The notes under the pieces are model-generated. The model was not told the origin of the DNA, did not search any database, and saw only the letters and a program-made list of their open reading frames with translations. This document shows positions 1 through 9,007 of a DNA stretch of 64,000 bases, one piece after another. Position 1 is the first letter of the stretch. Each line of letters opens with the position of its first letter. The position numbers and the translations under genes are program-made. Source of the DNA: Stutzerimonas sp. S1 (GTDB taxonomy: Bacteria; Pseudomonadota; Gammaproteobacteria; Pseudomonadales; Pseudomonadaceae); the NCBI RefSeq assembly GCF_025966695.1, contig NZ_JAOEIY010000007.1, positions 1 to 64,000 on the forward strand. Reading direction: 5' to 3'.

Positions 1-831
1 GTCACCCTGCTGGTCGAAACCACCTACCGCATCGTCAAGAAGTCCAAGAAGTACTACCGGGTCGATATCTACCGGGGCGCCGCCAAGGGCCAGCGGCCAC
101 CGAAAACCGCTCTCCTGCGGCAGACCGCCGGCACCTTCAAGCCAACCGTGTGGTGCTACTACAAGTCGGCCACGCAATCGGCCACAGGCGATGTGGGCGA
201 CGAATCCAAGGCCGATGGGCGCGCCTCGCTGTTGCGTTCCTGGGGCCTGTGGGGGCTGATCGGCATCGTCACCGTGTGCGGAGTCTTCGGCGTCATGGGC
301 GTGCGCTCGTTCTTCAGTACACCGGTGGTGCCGCCTGCGCCGCCTCCCGCTCCGGTGGCCACCCCTTCCCCCAAAGAAGCGCCCTCGCGCACCTCTCGCG
401 CCGCTTCCACCGTGTACAGCAAGCCCGAAGGCCCGGTGATGTCGCTCACGTGGCGAGTGGGCGGCTACGTCATGGCGCCGGTCGGCTCATGGCGTCCGCC
501 GTCACCGCCTGCGCCCGAGACGGAGGGGATCTACTGGCAGAACACGGGAAACGCCCGACCGGTAAGCAAGACCGCCCGCGTGGTGCTCATCTCGAACAGT
601 GGCCTCACCCGCGTTGTACCGCTCGGGGAGTGCCGCTTCTTCGCTGGGCAGATGGATATGTACTGCGATATCGACGGCGAACGCATCACGCCTTGGACGG
701 GGCGTGGAGCGGTTACCAGCGTGATCGATCCGGTCGCGTCGATCAGCCCGGCACGCCGCGAGTCTGACGCCGGCGCCCGCCAGCGTAGCGCCTCGGGCGC
801 CGGGGCCAGCGCGGCGCCGCCGGGCCGCTGA
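1..831 (+). CDS. Zonular occludens toxin (Zot)-like phage assembly protein, partial (5' end missing)
   Basis: The frame is open from the first base, so the N-terminal Walker ATPase part lies outside the window; 276 residues are visible. The first 60 residues (KKSKKYYRVDIYRG, then FKPTVWCYYKSATQS) look like the region before the membrane span in Zot/gpI proteins of filamentous phages. A single hydrophobic span follows at about visible residues 80-102 (WGLIGIVTVCGVFGVMGV), then a proline/alanine-rich linker and about 170 periplasmic residues. Zot-like proteins power virion extrusion through the inner membrane and pair with the secretin-like pore. Location just upstream of the replication initiator matches Pf phages. 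Family call is firm from context; any enterotoxin activity is not implied. Confidence 0.75.
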   Translation, partial: VTLLVETTYRIVKKSKKYYRVDIYRGAAKGQRPPKTALLRQTAGTFKPTVWCYYKSATQSATGDVGDESKADGRASLLRSWGLWGLIGIVTVCGVFGVMGVRSFFSTPVVPPAPPPAPVATPSPKEAPSRTSRAASTVYSKPEGPVMSLTWRVGGYVMAPVGSWRPPSPPAPETEGIYWQNTGNARPVSKTARVVLISNSGLTRVVPLGECRFFAGQMDMYCDIDGERITPWTGRGAVTSVIDPVASISPARRESDAGARQRSASGAGASAAPPGR

Positions 832-900
832 CGTCCCTGTAACACGTCAGATAAACCCAACTGAACAGTGTCGATTCGTTGCAATTTGGAGCAGAAGAGA

Positions 901-2178
901 ATGAGCGTTAAAGACCAGATTCGTGTTGATCAGAACTTCCAGGAAACCCCAACCGGGCGACTGTTCTTCGATAGCCATTCGGCCAAGCTGACAGACCTGT
1001 CGGGCGTTCGGTTGCTGCGTTGCGGCGTCGATACGGTCCGCCAGCTGTATCGCGGGCTGATCCGCCCGGAAATCATGGCGCTGTTCGAGAAGCCGGGCGT
1101 CATGGTCGAGTTCGCCGGGGAGTTCTGGCACGCCGGACGGGTAGGGCGGGACTCGGGCTACCAGTACAAGCTCCAGAACGCCGACCTCGGGTTCATCCTG
1201 CTCATCAAGAACTTCAACGCCAAGCTCGAGAACATCGGCCCGCACTTGAAAATCGAAGTGTCGCCGCACGCCATCGACGCGCTGTCGCCTGAGCGCCTGC
1301 AAGAGCGGATGGACTACTACGCCGCAGCCGTAATGACACACCGCGAACGCAACCAGTGCGCTGTCCATCTGGCGTTGGATCTCCAGGGCTGGAAGCCTCC
1401 GGTGGATCTGGTGGCACGCCTGCACTGTCGCGCGCGGACGCACCGGGATATCTCGGGTATCAACGAGATCAGCTGGGCGACCAAGTCCAGCGTTTACGGT
1501 CGTGGCGAAACGTCCATGTTCGGCTCTGCTGGTGGCGTCCAGCTCTGTATCTACAACAAAACCGAACAGGCCCGCGCAACTGATAAGCTCGACTTCTGGG
1601 AAAGCGTCTGGCGTCGCAGGGATTCGTTCGATCCGGCTGATCCTGATAACTACGATCCAGAGGCGGACGTGTGGCGGGTCGAGCTGCGCTATCACCATTC
1701 GGTCATCCAGCAGTTCGCCAGCGGGTCGATCAGTGCCAAGACCGGTGAGGCCATTGAAACGGATTCGTTTGCGGCGTTCTCCGCCCACTTGGACGGCCTG
1801 TGGCGCTACGGGCTGTGCCAGTTCAAGTTGCTGCACCGCCCAGGGCAATACGAACCGATCTGGACGTTGATGCGTGATGACGTGCGGGTCGATGTGGCGG
1901 TCGATTCCCTGGTCGATGAAACGGAATACAAGCGCTACTACAAGACGTCACGGGGCTTCTCGGGCAAGAACGTGGAGCTGTTCCTGGGAAACTTCGTAAG
2001 CCTGCTGGCACGGGAGCGAGTGGGCGCTAAAACCGCATTTGATCGACTGAAGGATTGGGAATGCTGGCCGGTCATTCGTGACCACTACGCCGCCAAAGAC
2101 ATGAGCGAGCGTGATCTGTACAAGCACATCAAAACGTTGCTTCAAGAACGCCATGTTCGATGGGGCAGAGCGGTCTGA
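901..2178 (+). CDS. Filamentous-phage replication initiation protein (Rep_trans type)
   Basis: 425 residues, beginning MSVKDQIRV. An in-frame GTG at 868 is possible, but the ATG at 901 has GGAG 10-13 bases upstream and gives the expected N-terminus. The protein resembles replication initiation factors of Pf-type phages, which nick the double-stranded form to start rolling-circle replication. It has a conserved-looking middle with VWRVELRYHHS and an aromatic-rich C-terminus. It sits 69 bases after zot, and its TGA overlaps the integrase ATG in a TGATG arrangement, so translation is probably coupled. The catalytic tyrosine cannot be fixed by eye. Confidence 0.7.
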   Translation: MSVKDQIRVDQNFQETPTGRLFFDSHSAKLTDLSGVRLLRCGVDTVRQLYRGLIRPEIMALFEKPGVMVEFAGEFWHAGRVGRDSGYQYKLQNADLGFILLIKNFNAKLENIGPHLKIEVSPHAIDALSPERLQERMDYYAAAVMTHRERNQCAVHLALDLQGWKPPVDLVARLHCRARTHRDISGINEISWATKSSVYGRGETSMFGSAGGVQLCIYNKTEQARATDKLDFWESVWRRRDSFDPADPDNYDPEADVWRVELRYHHSVIQQFASGSISAKTGEAIETDSFAAFSAHLDGLWRYGLCQFKLLHRPGQYEPIWTLMRDDVRVDVAVDSLVDETEYKRYYKTSRGFSGKNVELFLGNFVSLLARERVGAKTAFDRLKDWECWPVIRDHYAAKDMSERDLYKHIKTLLQERHVRWGRAV

Positions 2179-3185
2179 TGGCGATCCAGCAGCTCCCTGA
2201 CGGTCGCTGGCGGGTCGATGTTGAGCCGGTCAAAGGCAAGCGGTTTCGCAAGACGCTGAAGACCAAGGCCGAGGCAATGCGCTTCGAGGCGACTTGTCGG
2301 GCCAAGTGCAGCGAATCGAACGATTGGGCGCCACGGCCAAAGGACAAGCGCAGGCTATCAGAGCTGGTCGAGCTGTGGTTCGATCTCCACGGCGTCTCGC
2401 TCTCCGATGGCGTTCGACGTGTGGCGATCTTGCGGGCGTGTGCCAAGGCGATGGGCGATCCGATAGCTCGTATGGTCGATGGCGCGAAGATCGCCGCCAC
2501 ACGCGCGCGTTGGATGTCAGCTGGCGTCACCGGCAAGACGGCGAACAATCGCCTCGGCTACCTGAAAGCCGTTTACAACGAGCTGCATAAACTCGATGTG
2601 ATCGACTATCCCTGTCCGTTCACACGTATTCGCCCGGTTCGGCTGCAAGAGCGCCCCTTGGCCTACCTGACCAAGCCGCAGATCTCCGAGCTGCTCGATG
2701 CGCTTCAGGCTCGGACCACGTCTCCGCATCCGGCGATGGTGGCGCGGATCTGCTTGGCGACCGGGGCGAGGTGGGGTGAGGCTCAAGCGTTGCGACCGGA
2801 GCGGATTCGAGGCAACGCCCTGGTGTTCGCCAATACCAAGTCCAAACGGGTGCGGATGGTCCCGGTTACGCCGGAGCTGGTAGCGGCAATCAAGAAGCAC
2901 TGGCAAACCTACGGGCCGTTCACCAACTGCATTGGCGTGTTTCGGCTGGTTCTGCTCTCGACCACGATCAAGCCGCCACGCGGGCAAGCAAGCCACATCC
3001 TGCGGCACACGTTCGCAGCTCACTTCATCATGGGGGGTGGCCATATCGTGACGCTGAAAGAGATCCTGGGCCATGCCTCACTGAACATGACGATGAGATA
3101 CGCACACCTCGCGCCAGAGCATTTGCATGATGCGATCAGGTTAGGACCGTTGGCCGGCATCACGTTACCGCTCGCCAGCCAGTAA
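2178..3185 (+). CDS. Tyrosine recombinase (phage integrase)
   Basis: 335 residues from the ATG that overlaps the rep stop codon; a longer in-frame start at 2160 lies inside rep. The catalytic set is present: Arg198 in GARWGEA, a lysine in the TKSKR beta-hairpin, His273/Arg276 in SHILRHTF, His299 in LGHAS and nucleophile Tyr308 in MRYAHL. It would integrate and, with an excisionase not seen here, excise the prophage at the tRNA-Gly 3' end about 760 bases downstream. Integrase next to its tRNA target is the usual arrangement for this class. The N-terminal 60 residues look like the AP2-like arm-binding domain. Nothing suggests inactivation. Confidence 0.9.
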   Translation: MAIQQLPDGRWRVDVEPVKGKRFRKTLKTKAEAMRFEATCRAKCSESNDWAPRPKDKRRLSELVELWFDLHGVSLSDGVRRVAILRACAKAMGDPIARMVDGAKIAATRARWMSAGVTGKTANNRLGYLKAVYNELHKLDVIDYPCPFTRIRPVRLQERPLAYLTKPQISELLDALQARTTSPHPAMVARICLATGARWGEAQALRPERIRGNALVFANTKSKRVRMVPVTPELVAAIKKHWQTYGPFTNCIGVFRLVLLSTTIKPPRGQASHILRHTFAAHFIMGGGHIVTLKEILGHASLNMTMRYAHLAPEHLHDAIRLGPLAGITLPLASQ

Positions 3186-3194
3186 TCGAATCAA

Positions 3195-3223
3195 TTGAAG
3201 GGGGTGCGCCACTGGCGTACTAT
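3195..3223 (+). promoter_or_regulatory. Candidate sigma-70 promoter of the toxin-antitoxin operon
   Basis: TTGAAG at 3195-3200 and TACTAT at 3218-3223 are separated by exactly 17 bases. The predicted transcription start falls within a base or two of the toxin ATG at 3230, so the message would be leaderless or nearly so. The near-palindrome GTACTATAC over the -10 element is a plausible operator for the HTH antitoxin. Motif reading only. Confidence 0.4.
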
Positions 3224-3229
3224 ACGGCT

Positions 3230-3544
3230 ATGATCTTTATCGAGACACCGATCTTCACCAAGCGCCTGCGGGATCTGCTTAGCGATGACAGCTACGCGGA
3301 GTTTCAGCGCCAACTGGCTGACCGGCCGGACATGGGCGATGTGATTGAAGGTACTGGCGGCATTCGCAAGGTCCGCGTTGCGTCTAGCAATCACGGCAAG
3401 CGAGGCGGGTCCAGGGTCATCTACTACCACTTCACGGCGGCTTCGCAGATCGCACTACTGCTGATCTATCCGAAGAACGAGAAGGACGACCTGACGGCAG
3501 ACGAGCGCAAGGTGCTCAAGCAAATCATCGAACGGTGGAGGTAA
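3230..3544 (+). CDS. HigB2/RelE-type toxin of a type II toxin-antitoxin system
   Basis: 104 residues. The core GGIRKVRVASSNHGKRGGSRVIYYHF followed by LLLIYPKNEKDDLT is typical of HigB2-like members of the RelE superfamily, which cleave mRNA on the ribosome. Gene order is toxin first, antitoxin second, the hallmark of hig loci. The stop codon lies six bases before the antitoxin ATG. Pf phages of P. aeruginosa carry a toxin-antitoxin pair (PfiT/PfiA) at the same place after the integrase, which supports a role in prophage maintenance; here the antitoxin looks HigA-like rather than Phd-like. Toxicity is inferred from the family. Confidence 0.85.
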   Translation: MIFIETPIFTKRLRDLLSDDSYAEFQRQLADRPDMGDVIEGTGGIRKVRVASSNHGKRGGSRVIYYHFTAASQIALLLIYPKNEKDDLTADERKVLKQIIERWR

Positions 3545-3549
3545 TCACC

Positions 3550-3840
3550 ATGAGCAAATTCTTTGAAGATCTTCTAGAAAGCGTCCAGCAGATGGACGAG
3601 ATTCACCGTGGCGAACGTCAACCCTCGCGGGAATTCGTCGTCGACTCGCTGCAGGTGAAAGAGATCCGCAAAGCAACCGGTCTGACTCAGGCCAAATTCG
3701 CAGCGATGATCGACGTTCAACTGGGTACGCTGCGTAACTGGGAGCAAGGTCGACGGGAGCCGACCGGACCGGCAAAGGCGCTGCTGCGCGCCATCCATAA
3801 TGATCCTAAGCACGTCATCCAGGCGCTTTCTTCCGTCTGA
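3550..3840 (+). CDS. HigA-type HTH (Xre) antitoxin
   Basis: 96 residues from the ATG at 3550, which has GGAGG at 3537-3541; a GTG at 3535 is less likely. The C-terminal half is a helix-turn-helix: VKEIRKATGLTQAKFAAMI, then LGTLRNWEQGRREPTGPAKALL, very like HigA2 antitoxins. It should bind the toxin through its N-terminal segment and repress the shared promoter. The ribosome-binding site is inside the end of the toxin gene, so the two are probably translationally coupled. Confidence 0.87.
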   Translation: MSKFFEDLLESVQQMDEIHRGERQPSREFVVDSLQVKEIRKATGLTQAKFAAMIDVQLGTLRNWEQGRREPTGPAKALLRAIHNDPKHVIQALSSV

Positions 3841-3900
3841 TCACGGCCTGTACGGCTGGACCTTTTCGACACTTCTTCGACACCACCAAAAGCCAGAAAC

Positions 3901-3927
3901 GAAAAGGCCCTGTAAAAACAGGGCCTT
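3901..3927 (-). terminator. Rho-independent terminator of tRNA-Gly
   Basis: AAGGCCCTGT and ACAGGGCCTT form a perfect 10-bp stem around AAAA. Read on the minus strand the stem is followed by TTTTC, so it fits termination of the tRNA transcript just after its CCA end. Confidence 0.7.
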
Positions 3928-3940
3928 AACGTTAGGTGTC

Positions 3941-4014
3941 TGGAGCGGGCGAAGGGAATCGAACCCTCGTCATGAGCTTGGGAAGCTCAGGTAATGCCAT
4001 TATACGACGCCCGC
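3941..4014 (-). tRNA. tRNA-Gly (anticodon CCC)
   Basis: The minus strand folds as a tRNA: acceptor stem GCGGGCG pairs with CGCCCGC, T-arm GAGGGTTCGATTCCC, anticodon stem TGAGC/GCTCA with loop TTCCCAA, hence anticodon CCC, and an encoded CCA (TGG at 3941-3943 on the plus strand). Its 3' end faces the phage integrase, as expected for a tyrosine-integrase attachment site. tRNA-Gly is a known Pf-phage target. Confidence 0.95.
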
Positions 4015-4095
4015 TGAGGGGTGCCTTTTTACCAGAAGCTCTGGGTGAAATGAAGGGTGTCGATGGGTTTTTCTGGTGAGCGGGGCGGAATAGTC

Positions 4096-4788
4096 TCAGA
4101 TCAGGGCGATTTCGTGCGATGTAAGCGGGCGATAGTTACCGGGACTGAGCGCTTCATCCAGAACCAAGGAGCCCATGCTTTCACGATGGAGGGCGATGAC
4201 CTTGTTGTTGAAGCGGCCAAACATGCGCTTGACCTGGTGGTAACGGCCTTCATGCAGCGTCAGACGGGCGTGGTGGGTGCCCAGCAGTTCGAGCTGGGCG
4301 GGCAGCGTGGTCAGGTTTTCGAAGCGAAAGTACATCCCTTGGGCGAAGGCTTCGATACAGCTGGGGTCGATTTCGTTTTCAGTTTCAACCAGGTACACCT
4401 TGCCCTGCAGGCTGGTTGGCTGGGTCAGGCGACGGGACCATAGGCCATCGTTGGTGAGGAGCATCAGTCCGGTGGTGTTGAAGTCGAGGCGGCCGGCGAT
4501 GTGCAGGTCGTGCTTGTCCGGTTCGTCGATCAGATCGAGCACGGTGCGATGCGCCATATCCTGGGTGGCGCTGACGCAGCCTGCCGGTTTGTTCAGCATC
4601 AGGTAGCGCGCCGCCTTCCCCGTTTGCAGCACTTCTTCATCCAGCTCGATTCGGTCAAATACGCGGATTTCCAGATCCATGATCTGGCTGACTTCGCCAT
4701 TCACTTGCACTCGACCGTCGGCCAGCAGGCGGCGAACGTCCTGACGACTCAGGCGTGCGCGGTTAGCGAGGTAGCGATCAAGGCGCAT
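4096..4788 (-). CDS. rsuA: 16S rRNA pseudouridine synthase, RsuA family
   Basis: 230 residues from the ATG at 4788, giving MRLDRYLANRARLSR as in other RsuA proteins; a GTG at 4806 is possible. Residues 1-60 form an S4 RNA-binding domain, followed by the synthase domain with GRLDFNTTGL carrying the catalytic Asp102 at the same number as in E. coli RsuA, and the family tail EGRYHQVKRMF. RsuA makes pseudouridine 516 in 16S rRNA during small-subunit assembly. The start overlaps the end of the upstream cysteine-rich gene by 11 bases, so the two are probably co-transcribed. RluB/E/F relatives share the motif; length and N-terminus favour RsuA. Confidence 0.85.
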   Translation of the reverse strand: MRLDRYLANRARLSRQDVRRLLADGRVQVNGEVSQIMDLEIRVFDRIELDEEVLQTGKAARYLMLNKPAGCVSATQDMAHRTVLDLIDEPDKHDLHIAGRLDFNTTGLMLLTNDGLWSRRLTQPTSLQGKVYLVETENEIDPSCIEAFAQGMYFRFENLTTLPAQLELLGTHHARLTLHEGRYHQVKRMFGRFNNKVIALHRESMGSLVLDEALSPGNYRPLTSHEIALI

Positions 4789-4990
4789 CGGAGTTTGCGG
4801 TTTCACCGCGGGCGCAGCGGGGGCAGATGCAGGCTTGGTTCCGCAAAGTGGCAGGAATGCGCTCGAGCACGTGCTCAGGAATGGGGGTGGTGAAGCACCA
4901 GCAGGGCTGGGCGGCAGCAGGGTCGCACTCGCCGCACTGGTTGGGCTGACCGCAGAGCGGGCAACGGGAAGAGTCTACAGGCTCGCTCAT
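4778..4990 (-). CDS. Small cysteine-rich CWC-type protein
   Basis: 70 residues beginning MSEPVDSSRCPLCGQ; an upstream in-frame start at 5041 is less likely because GGAA precedes the ATG at 4990. Ten cysteines occur as CPLCG, CGEC, CWC and CICPRC, which suggests one or two small zinc sites. This pattern matches the CWC (cysteine-rich) family, often found beside rsuA in pseudomonads, with no known function. It overlaps rsuA by 11 bases. Confidence 0.75.
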   Translation of the reverse strand: MSEPVDSSRCPLCGQPNQCGECDPAAAQPCWCFTTPIPEHVLERIPATLRNQACICPRCARGETANSDAP

Positions 4991-5052
4991 GGCGTTTCCG
5001 TTAAGCGTCGGGCTGTCGCGTGCCGGTCGGCAAGCCGGCACGCGAAGTCGGG

Positions 5053-7098
5053 TTACATGACGCGCTGGCCCGGCTTGGCGCCGTTATCGGGGCTCAGCAG
5101 GTAGATCTCGCTGCCGCCGGGACCAGCGGCCAGGACCATCCCTTCGGACATGCCGAACTTCATCTTGCGCGGTGCCAGGTTGGCGACGTAGAGGGTCAGG
5201 CGACCTTCCAACTTGCTCGGGTCTGGATAGGCGCTCTTGATGCCAGAGAACACGTTGCGCTTGGCATCACCGATGTCCAGCGTCAGGCGTAGCAGCTTGT
5301 CGGCGCCTTCGACGAACTCGGCCTTCTCGATCAGCGCGATGCGCAGGTCAACCGCGGCGAAGGCGTCGAAGTTGATTTCCGCCGCCAGCGGCTCCTTGAC
5401 CAGCTCGCCGTTGCCTGCGGGGGCGGCGGCTTCGGTGGACTGGGCAGCGAGGTCTTCCTTGGAGGCTTCGATCATGGCTTCGATCTTCACGGGTTCGATG
5501 CGGATCATCAGCGGGGTGAAGGCGTTGAGCTGATGGTTGGCCAACAGCGCGGCATGGTCGTTCCAAGTGAGCGGCGCGACGTTGAGGAACTGCTCGGCAG
5601 CGGCGGCGAGGTTCGGCAGCACCGGCTTCAAGAAAATCACCAGCTGGCGGAACAGGTTGATGCCGAAGGCGCAGATCTCCTGCACCTCGGCTTGCTTGCC
5701 CTCAACTTTGTTCAGCGCCCACGGCGCCTTGTCGGCGATCCAGGCGTTGGCGCGGTCAGCCAGGTGCATGATCTCGCGCATGGCGCGGCCGAAATCGCGG
5801 TGCTCGTAGGCTTCGGCGATGCTTGGCGCGGCGGCCTGGAAGGCTTCCCACAGCTCGGGTTCGGGATTGGCGTCGACCATTGCGCCAGCGTTGCCCTTGT
5901 GGATGAAGCCGGCGCAGCGGCTGGCAATGTTCACCACCTTGCCGACCAGGTCGGAATTGACCTTCTGCACGAAGTCGTCGAGGTTCAGGTCGAGGTCGTC
6001 CACGCCGCGACCCAGCTTGGAGGCGTAGTAGTAACGCAGGTACTCGGGGTTCAGGTGTTCTAGATAGGTACGTGCCTTGATGAAGGTGCCGCGCGACTTG
6101 GACATCTTCTGTCCGTTCACCGTCAGATAGCCGTGCACGTTCACTGCGGTCGGCTTGCGGAACCCCGCGCCTTCCAGCATCGCCGGCCAGAACAGGGTGT
6201 GGAAGTTAATGATGTCCTTGCCGATGAAGTGGTACAGCTCTGCGCTCGACTCCTTGCTCCAGAAGGCGTCGAAGGAGAGCTCCGGGCGGCGCTTGCAGAG
6301 GTTCTTGAAGCTCGCCATGTAGCCGATCGGCGCATCCAGCCATACGTAGAAATACTTGCCCGGCTCGCCCGGGATCTCGAAGCCGAAGTAGGGCGCATCG
6401 CGAGAGATGTCCCATTCCTGCAGTCCACCATCGAGCCATTCGGCGATTTTGTTGGCCACCGATTCCTGCAGCGCGCCGCCGCGGGTCCATTCCTTCAGCA
6501 TGGCCTCGAAGTCCGGCAGCTTGAAGAAGAAGTGCTTGGAATCCTTGAGCACCGGCGTGGCGCCGGAAATCGCCGAGCGCGGATCTTTCAGCTCGGTTGG
6601 TTCGTAGGTGGCGCCGCACTTCTCGCAATTGTCGCCATACTGGTCTTCGGCACCGCACTTGGGGCAAGTGCCCTTGATGAAGCGGTCGGCGAGGAACATG
6701 CCTTTCTCAGGGTCGAAATACTGCGTCACCGAGCGAGTGGCGATGTGGCCAGCATCGCGCAGGCGGGTGTAGATCAGCTCGGCGAACTCGCGATTCTCTT
6801 CTGAATGAGTCGAATGGAAGTTGTCGAAATCCACCAGGAAGTCGGCGAAGTCGCTGCCATGTTCGGCCTGCACGTTGGCAATCAGCTGTTCCGGCGTGAT
6901 GCCTTCCTTCTCAGCACGCAGCATGATTGCCGAGCCGTGGGCATCGTCGGCGCAGACGTAAATGCACTGGTTGCCGCGTAGCTTCTGGAAGCGCACCCAC
7001 ATGTCGGTCTGGATGTACTCGAGCATGTGGCCGAGGTGGATCGAACCGTTGGCGTAGGGCAGGGCGCTGGTAACGAGGATCTGGCGGACTTCGGACAT
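5053..7098 (-). CDS. metG: Methionyl-tRNA synthetase
   Basis: 681 residues, close to E. coli MetG, starting [19 protein letters not shown]; the frame continues further upstream but without a better start. The class I signatures are present: HLGH at residues 21-24 and KMSKS near residue 335. A zinc-binding knuckle with two CxxC pairs (CPKCG, CEKCG) lies in the connective peptide. The last 110 residues form the EMAP/Arc1p-like tRNA-binding domain ([11 protein letters not shown] to ...AKPGQRVM). It charges tRNA-Met in the cytoplasm. It is divergent from mrp, as in many pseudomonads. Confidence 0.98.
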   Translation of the reverse strand: MSEVRQILVTSALPYANGSIHLGHMLEYIQTDMWVRFQKLRGNQCIYVCADDAHGSAIMLRAEKEGITPEQLIANVQAEHGSDFADFLVDFDNFHSTHSEENREFAELIYTRLRDAGHIATRSVTQYFDPEKGMFLADRFIKGTCPKCGAEDQYGDNCEKCGATYEPTELKDPRSAISGATPVLKDSKHFFFKLPDFEAMLKEWTRGGALQESVANKIAEWLDGGLQEWDISRDAPYFGFEIPGEPGKYFYVWLDAPIGYMASFKNLCKRRPELSFDAFWSKESSAELYHFIGKDIINFHTLFWPAMLEGAGFRKPTAVNVHGYLTVNGQKMSKSRGTFIKARTYLEHLNPEYLRYYYASKLGRGVDDLDLNLDDFVQKVNSDLVGKVVNIASRCAGFIHKGNAGAMVDANPEPELWEAFQAAAPSIAEAYEHRDFGRAMREIMHLADRANAWIADKAPWALNKVEGKQAEVQEICAFGINLFRQLVIFLKPVLPNLAAAAEQFLNVAPLTWNDHAALLANHQLNAFTPLMIRIEPVKIEAMIEASKEDLAAQSTEAAAPAGNGELVKEPLAAEINFDAFAAVDLRIALIEKAEFVEGADKLLRLTLDIGDAKRNVFSGIKSAYPDPSKLEGRLTLYVANLAPRKMKFGMSEGMVLAAGPGGSEIYLLSPDNGAKPGQRVM

Positions 7099-7279
7099 GG
7101 GGACTCTGCGGTCGGAACTGCGAAAAGAAAGTCTGCAACTATAAAGGTCCGGCGCGCATTTTTCATCCGCGCAGCCCGATCGCCCCGCTGTAGTAGTGCC
7201 GATCGGTCGTCGGTGGGCTCGGAGCTCGCGGGCGGGGTAAGATGCCTGTCTGATTTGCTCGGTCTTTCTAGGAGTAACC

Positions 7280-8374
7280 ATGTCCGTCACCCGTGAAGCT
7301 GTGGAAACCGTACTGCGTCAGTACACCGATCCCCATTTGAATCAGGATCCGGTAAGCGCCGGTTGCGTTCGTTCGATTGACGTACAGGGTGATCGGGTCA
7401 GCGTGCAGCTGGAGCTGGGTTACGCTGCCGGGTTGTTTCGCAGCGGCTGGGCGCAGCTGTTGGCGATGGCGATCGAGCAGCTGGAAGGCGTAAGCCGCGC
7501 GGATGTGCAGGTCGACTGCGTAATCCGCGCGCACAAGGCTCAGGATCAGGTGCCCGCTTTGGCGAATGTGAAGAACATCATCGCTGTGGCTTCGGGTAAG
7601 GGCGGCGTCGGCAAATCCACCACGGCAGCCAATCTTGCCTTAGCGCTGGCGCGGGAAGGTGCACGGGTGGGCGTGCTGGACGCCGATATCTATGGCCCAA
7701 GCCAGGGAATCATGTTCGGCATCGCCGAGGGGACCCGTCCGGAAATTCGCGACGGCAAGGCGTTCATCCCGCTTGAGGCCCACGGCGTGCAGGTCATGTC
7801 CATGGCATTTCTATCCGACGACAAGACCCCGATGGTCTGGCGCGGCCCGATGGTGTCTGGAGCGTTGCTGCAACTGATCACCCAGACCGAATGGAACGAC
7901 CTCGATTATCTGGTGGTGGATATGCCGCCGGGCACGGGCGACATCCAGCTGACCCTGGCGCAAAAGGTTCCGGTAACCGGTGCCGTAATCGTTACCACGC
8001 CGCAGGATCTGGCCCTGCTCGATGCGAAAAAAGGCGTCGAGATGTTCCGCAAGGTGAATATCCCGGTGCTGGGAGTGGTGGAGAACATGGCCATTCACAT
8101 CTGCTCTAACTGCGGCCATGCAGAGCATCTGTTCGGTGAGGGGGGCGGCGAGAAGCTGGCGGCGCAGTACAACGTCGATCTGCTGGCATCGCTGCCGCTG
8201 TCGATGGCGATCCGCAGCCAGGCCGATGCCGGGAAACCGACGGTGATTGCTGACCCGGATAGCCAGATTGCGATGATCTACCAGGAAATCGCGCGCACCG
8301 TCGGTGCACGCATTGCGCAGAGCGGGCATGTCGTCGCTCAGTCGATGCCGCACATCGTGATATCTGACGATTAA
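7280..8374 (+). CDS. mrp: Iron-sulfur cluster carrier protein Mrp/ApbC
   Basis: 364 residues with TAGGAG just before the ATG. Residues 1-90 are a MIP18/DUF59-like domain. The P-loop NTPase begins at the deviant Walker A motif GKGGVGKS, residues 106-113, and continues with DMPPGTGD. Cys275 and Cys278 in CSNC form the metal-binding pair on which Fe-S carriers of this family depend. It binds and passes on Fe-S clusters in the cytoplasm. The gene is transcribed away from metG, with a 180-base shared promoter region. Confidence 0.95.
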   Translation: MSVTREAVETVLRQYTDPHLNQDPVSAGCVRSIDVQGDRVSVQLELGYAAGLFRSGWAQLLAMAIEQLEGVSRADVQVDCVIRAHKAQDQVPALANVKNIIAVASGKGGVGKSTTAANLALALAREGARVGVLDADIYGPSQGIMFGIAEGTRPEIRDGKAFIPLEAHGVQVMSMAFLSDDKTPMVWRGPMVSGALLQLITQTEWNDLDYLVVDMPPGTGDIQLTLAQKVPVTGAVIVTTPQDLALLDAKKGVEMFRKVNIPVLGVVENMAIHICSNCGHAEHLFGEGGGEKLAAQYNVDLLASLPLSMAIRSQADAGKPTVIADPDSQIAMIYQEIARTVGARIAQSGHVVAQSMPHIVISDD

Positions 8375-8433
8375 GCGAGGTGGGCGGCGACGCTTAGCGT
8401 CATCGCCCGTTTCGCTGCTGGAATCGCAGACAC

Positions 8434-8464
8434 AAAAAAAGCCCCGCCGAAGCGGGGCTTTTTT
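8434..8464. terminator. Bidirectional rho-independent terminator
   Basis: AAAAAAAGCCCCGC, a short CGAA loop, GCGGGGCTTTTTT. It lies between convergent mrp and the cold-shock gene, and has a T-run in either reading direction. Confidence 0.9.
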
Positions 8465-8478
8465 AGAGAAGATTCAGG

Positions 8479-8691
8479 TTAGATAACCTGAACTTCCTCA
8501 GCTTGCATGCCTTTCTGGCCGCGGGTAGCGACGAAGGAGACCTGCTGGCCTTCTTTCAGGCTCTTGAAGCCGTCACCTTGAATGGCACGGAAGTGTACGA
8601 AGAGGTCGTCACCGGATTGCGGAGTGATGAAGCCGAAGCCTTTCTCATCGTTGAACCACTTAACGGTACCGGTTTGGCGATTGGACATTTG
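8479..8691 (-). CDS. Cold-shock protein (CspA family)
   Basis: 70 residues, [17 protein letters not shown] onwards, with AGGAGA 6-11 bases before the ATG. Both RNA-binding motifs are intact: KGFGFI (RNP1) and DLFVHF (RNP2). It is a single OB-fold nucleic-acid chaperone that melts RNA structure. The first 23 codons of the longer open frame are rejected because they contain the ribosome-binding site. Which paralogue (CspA, CspD, CapB) cannot be told from this length. Confidence 0.93.
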   Translation of the reverse strand, partial: QMSNRQTGTVKWFNDEKGFGFITPQSGDDLFVHFRAIQGDGFKSLKEGQQVSFVATRGQKGMQAEEVQVI

Positions 8692-9007
8692 ATGTCTCCT
8701 TGAACCAAGTTTTGAAAAATAAAGTGCGGACTGAAAAGGTCCGAACATCACTGTGTGCAAGGAGATAGGAGTCGTATCGATATTTGGATCGAAATCTAAA
8801 CATGTAGCGATTCACGGTGACACATGCAGCAGCAGCCGAGTAACGATACCGTTTTTCTGCAGCAAAGCGAGCTTTATTTTCAGTATTGTTGTTTGACGGC
8901 TTCCAGCCGGACGCAAAGCCGCGTTTTCCGGGGTTGGAGAGGGGCGGCGGCGCCGGTAAGATGCCCACCTGTTTTTTTCAATCTCTTCGCCCAATCAGGA
9001 CGCCACG
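8692..9007. other. Intergenic region between csp and dcd
   Basis: 316 bases with divergent promoters. The csp side is AT-rich and long enough to give a structured 5' leader as in other cold-shock genes; no cold-box sequence is identified with confidence. The dcd side has a short T-rich stretch and no clear ribosome-binding site. No coding potential is seen. Confidence 0.5.

Larger units (their letters stand above)
1..3940. mobile_element. Integrase end of a Pf-like filamentous prophage
   Basis: Four phage-type modules in one direction, a Zot-like assembly ATPase (cut by the window start), a rolling-circle replication initiator, a tyrosine integrase and a toxin-antitoxin pair, stop at the 3' end of a tRNA-Gly gene on the opposite strand. 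Pf prophages of Pseudomonas have this zot-rep-int order and are known to use tRNA-Gly targets. The rest of the phage (coat genes, ssDNA-binding protein, other att copy) lies left of the window, so the outer boundary and intactness cannot be judged. The 3940 boundary is inferred from the tRNA end. Confidence 0.75.
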
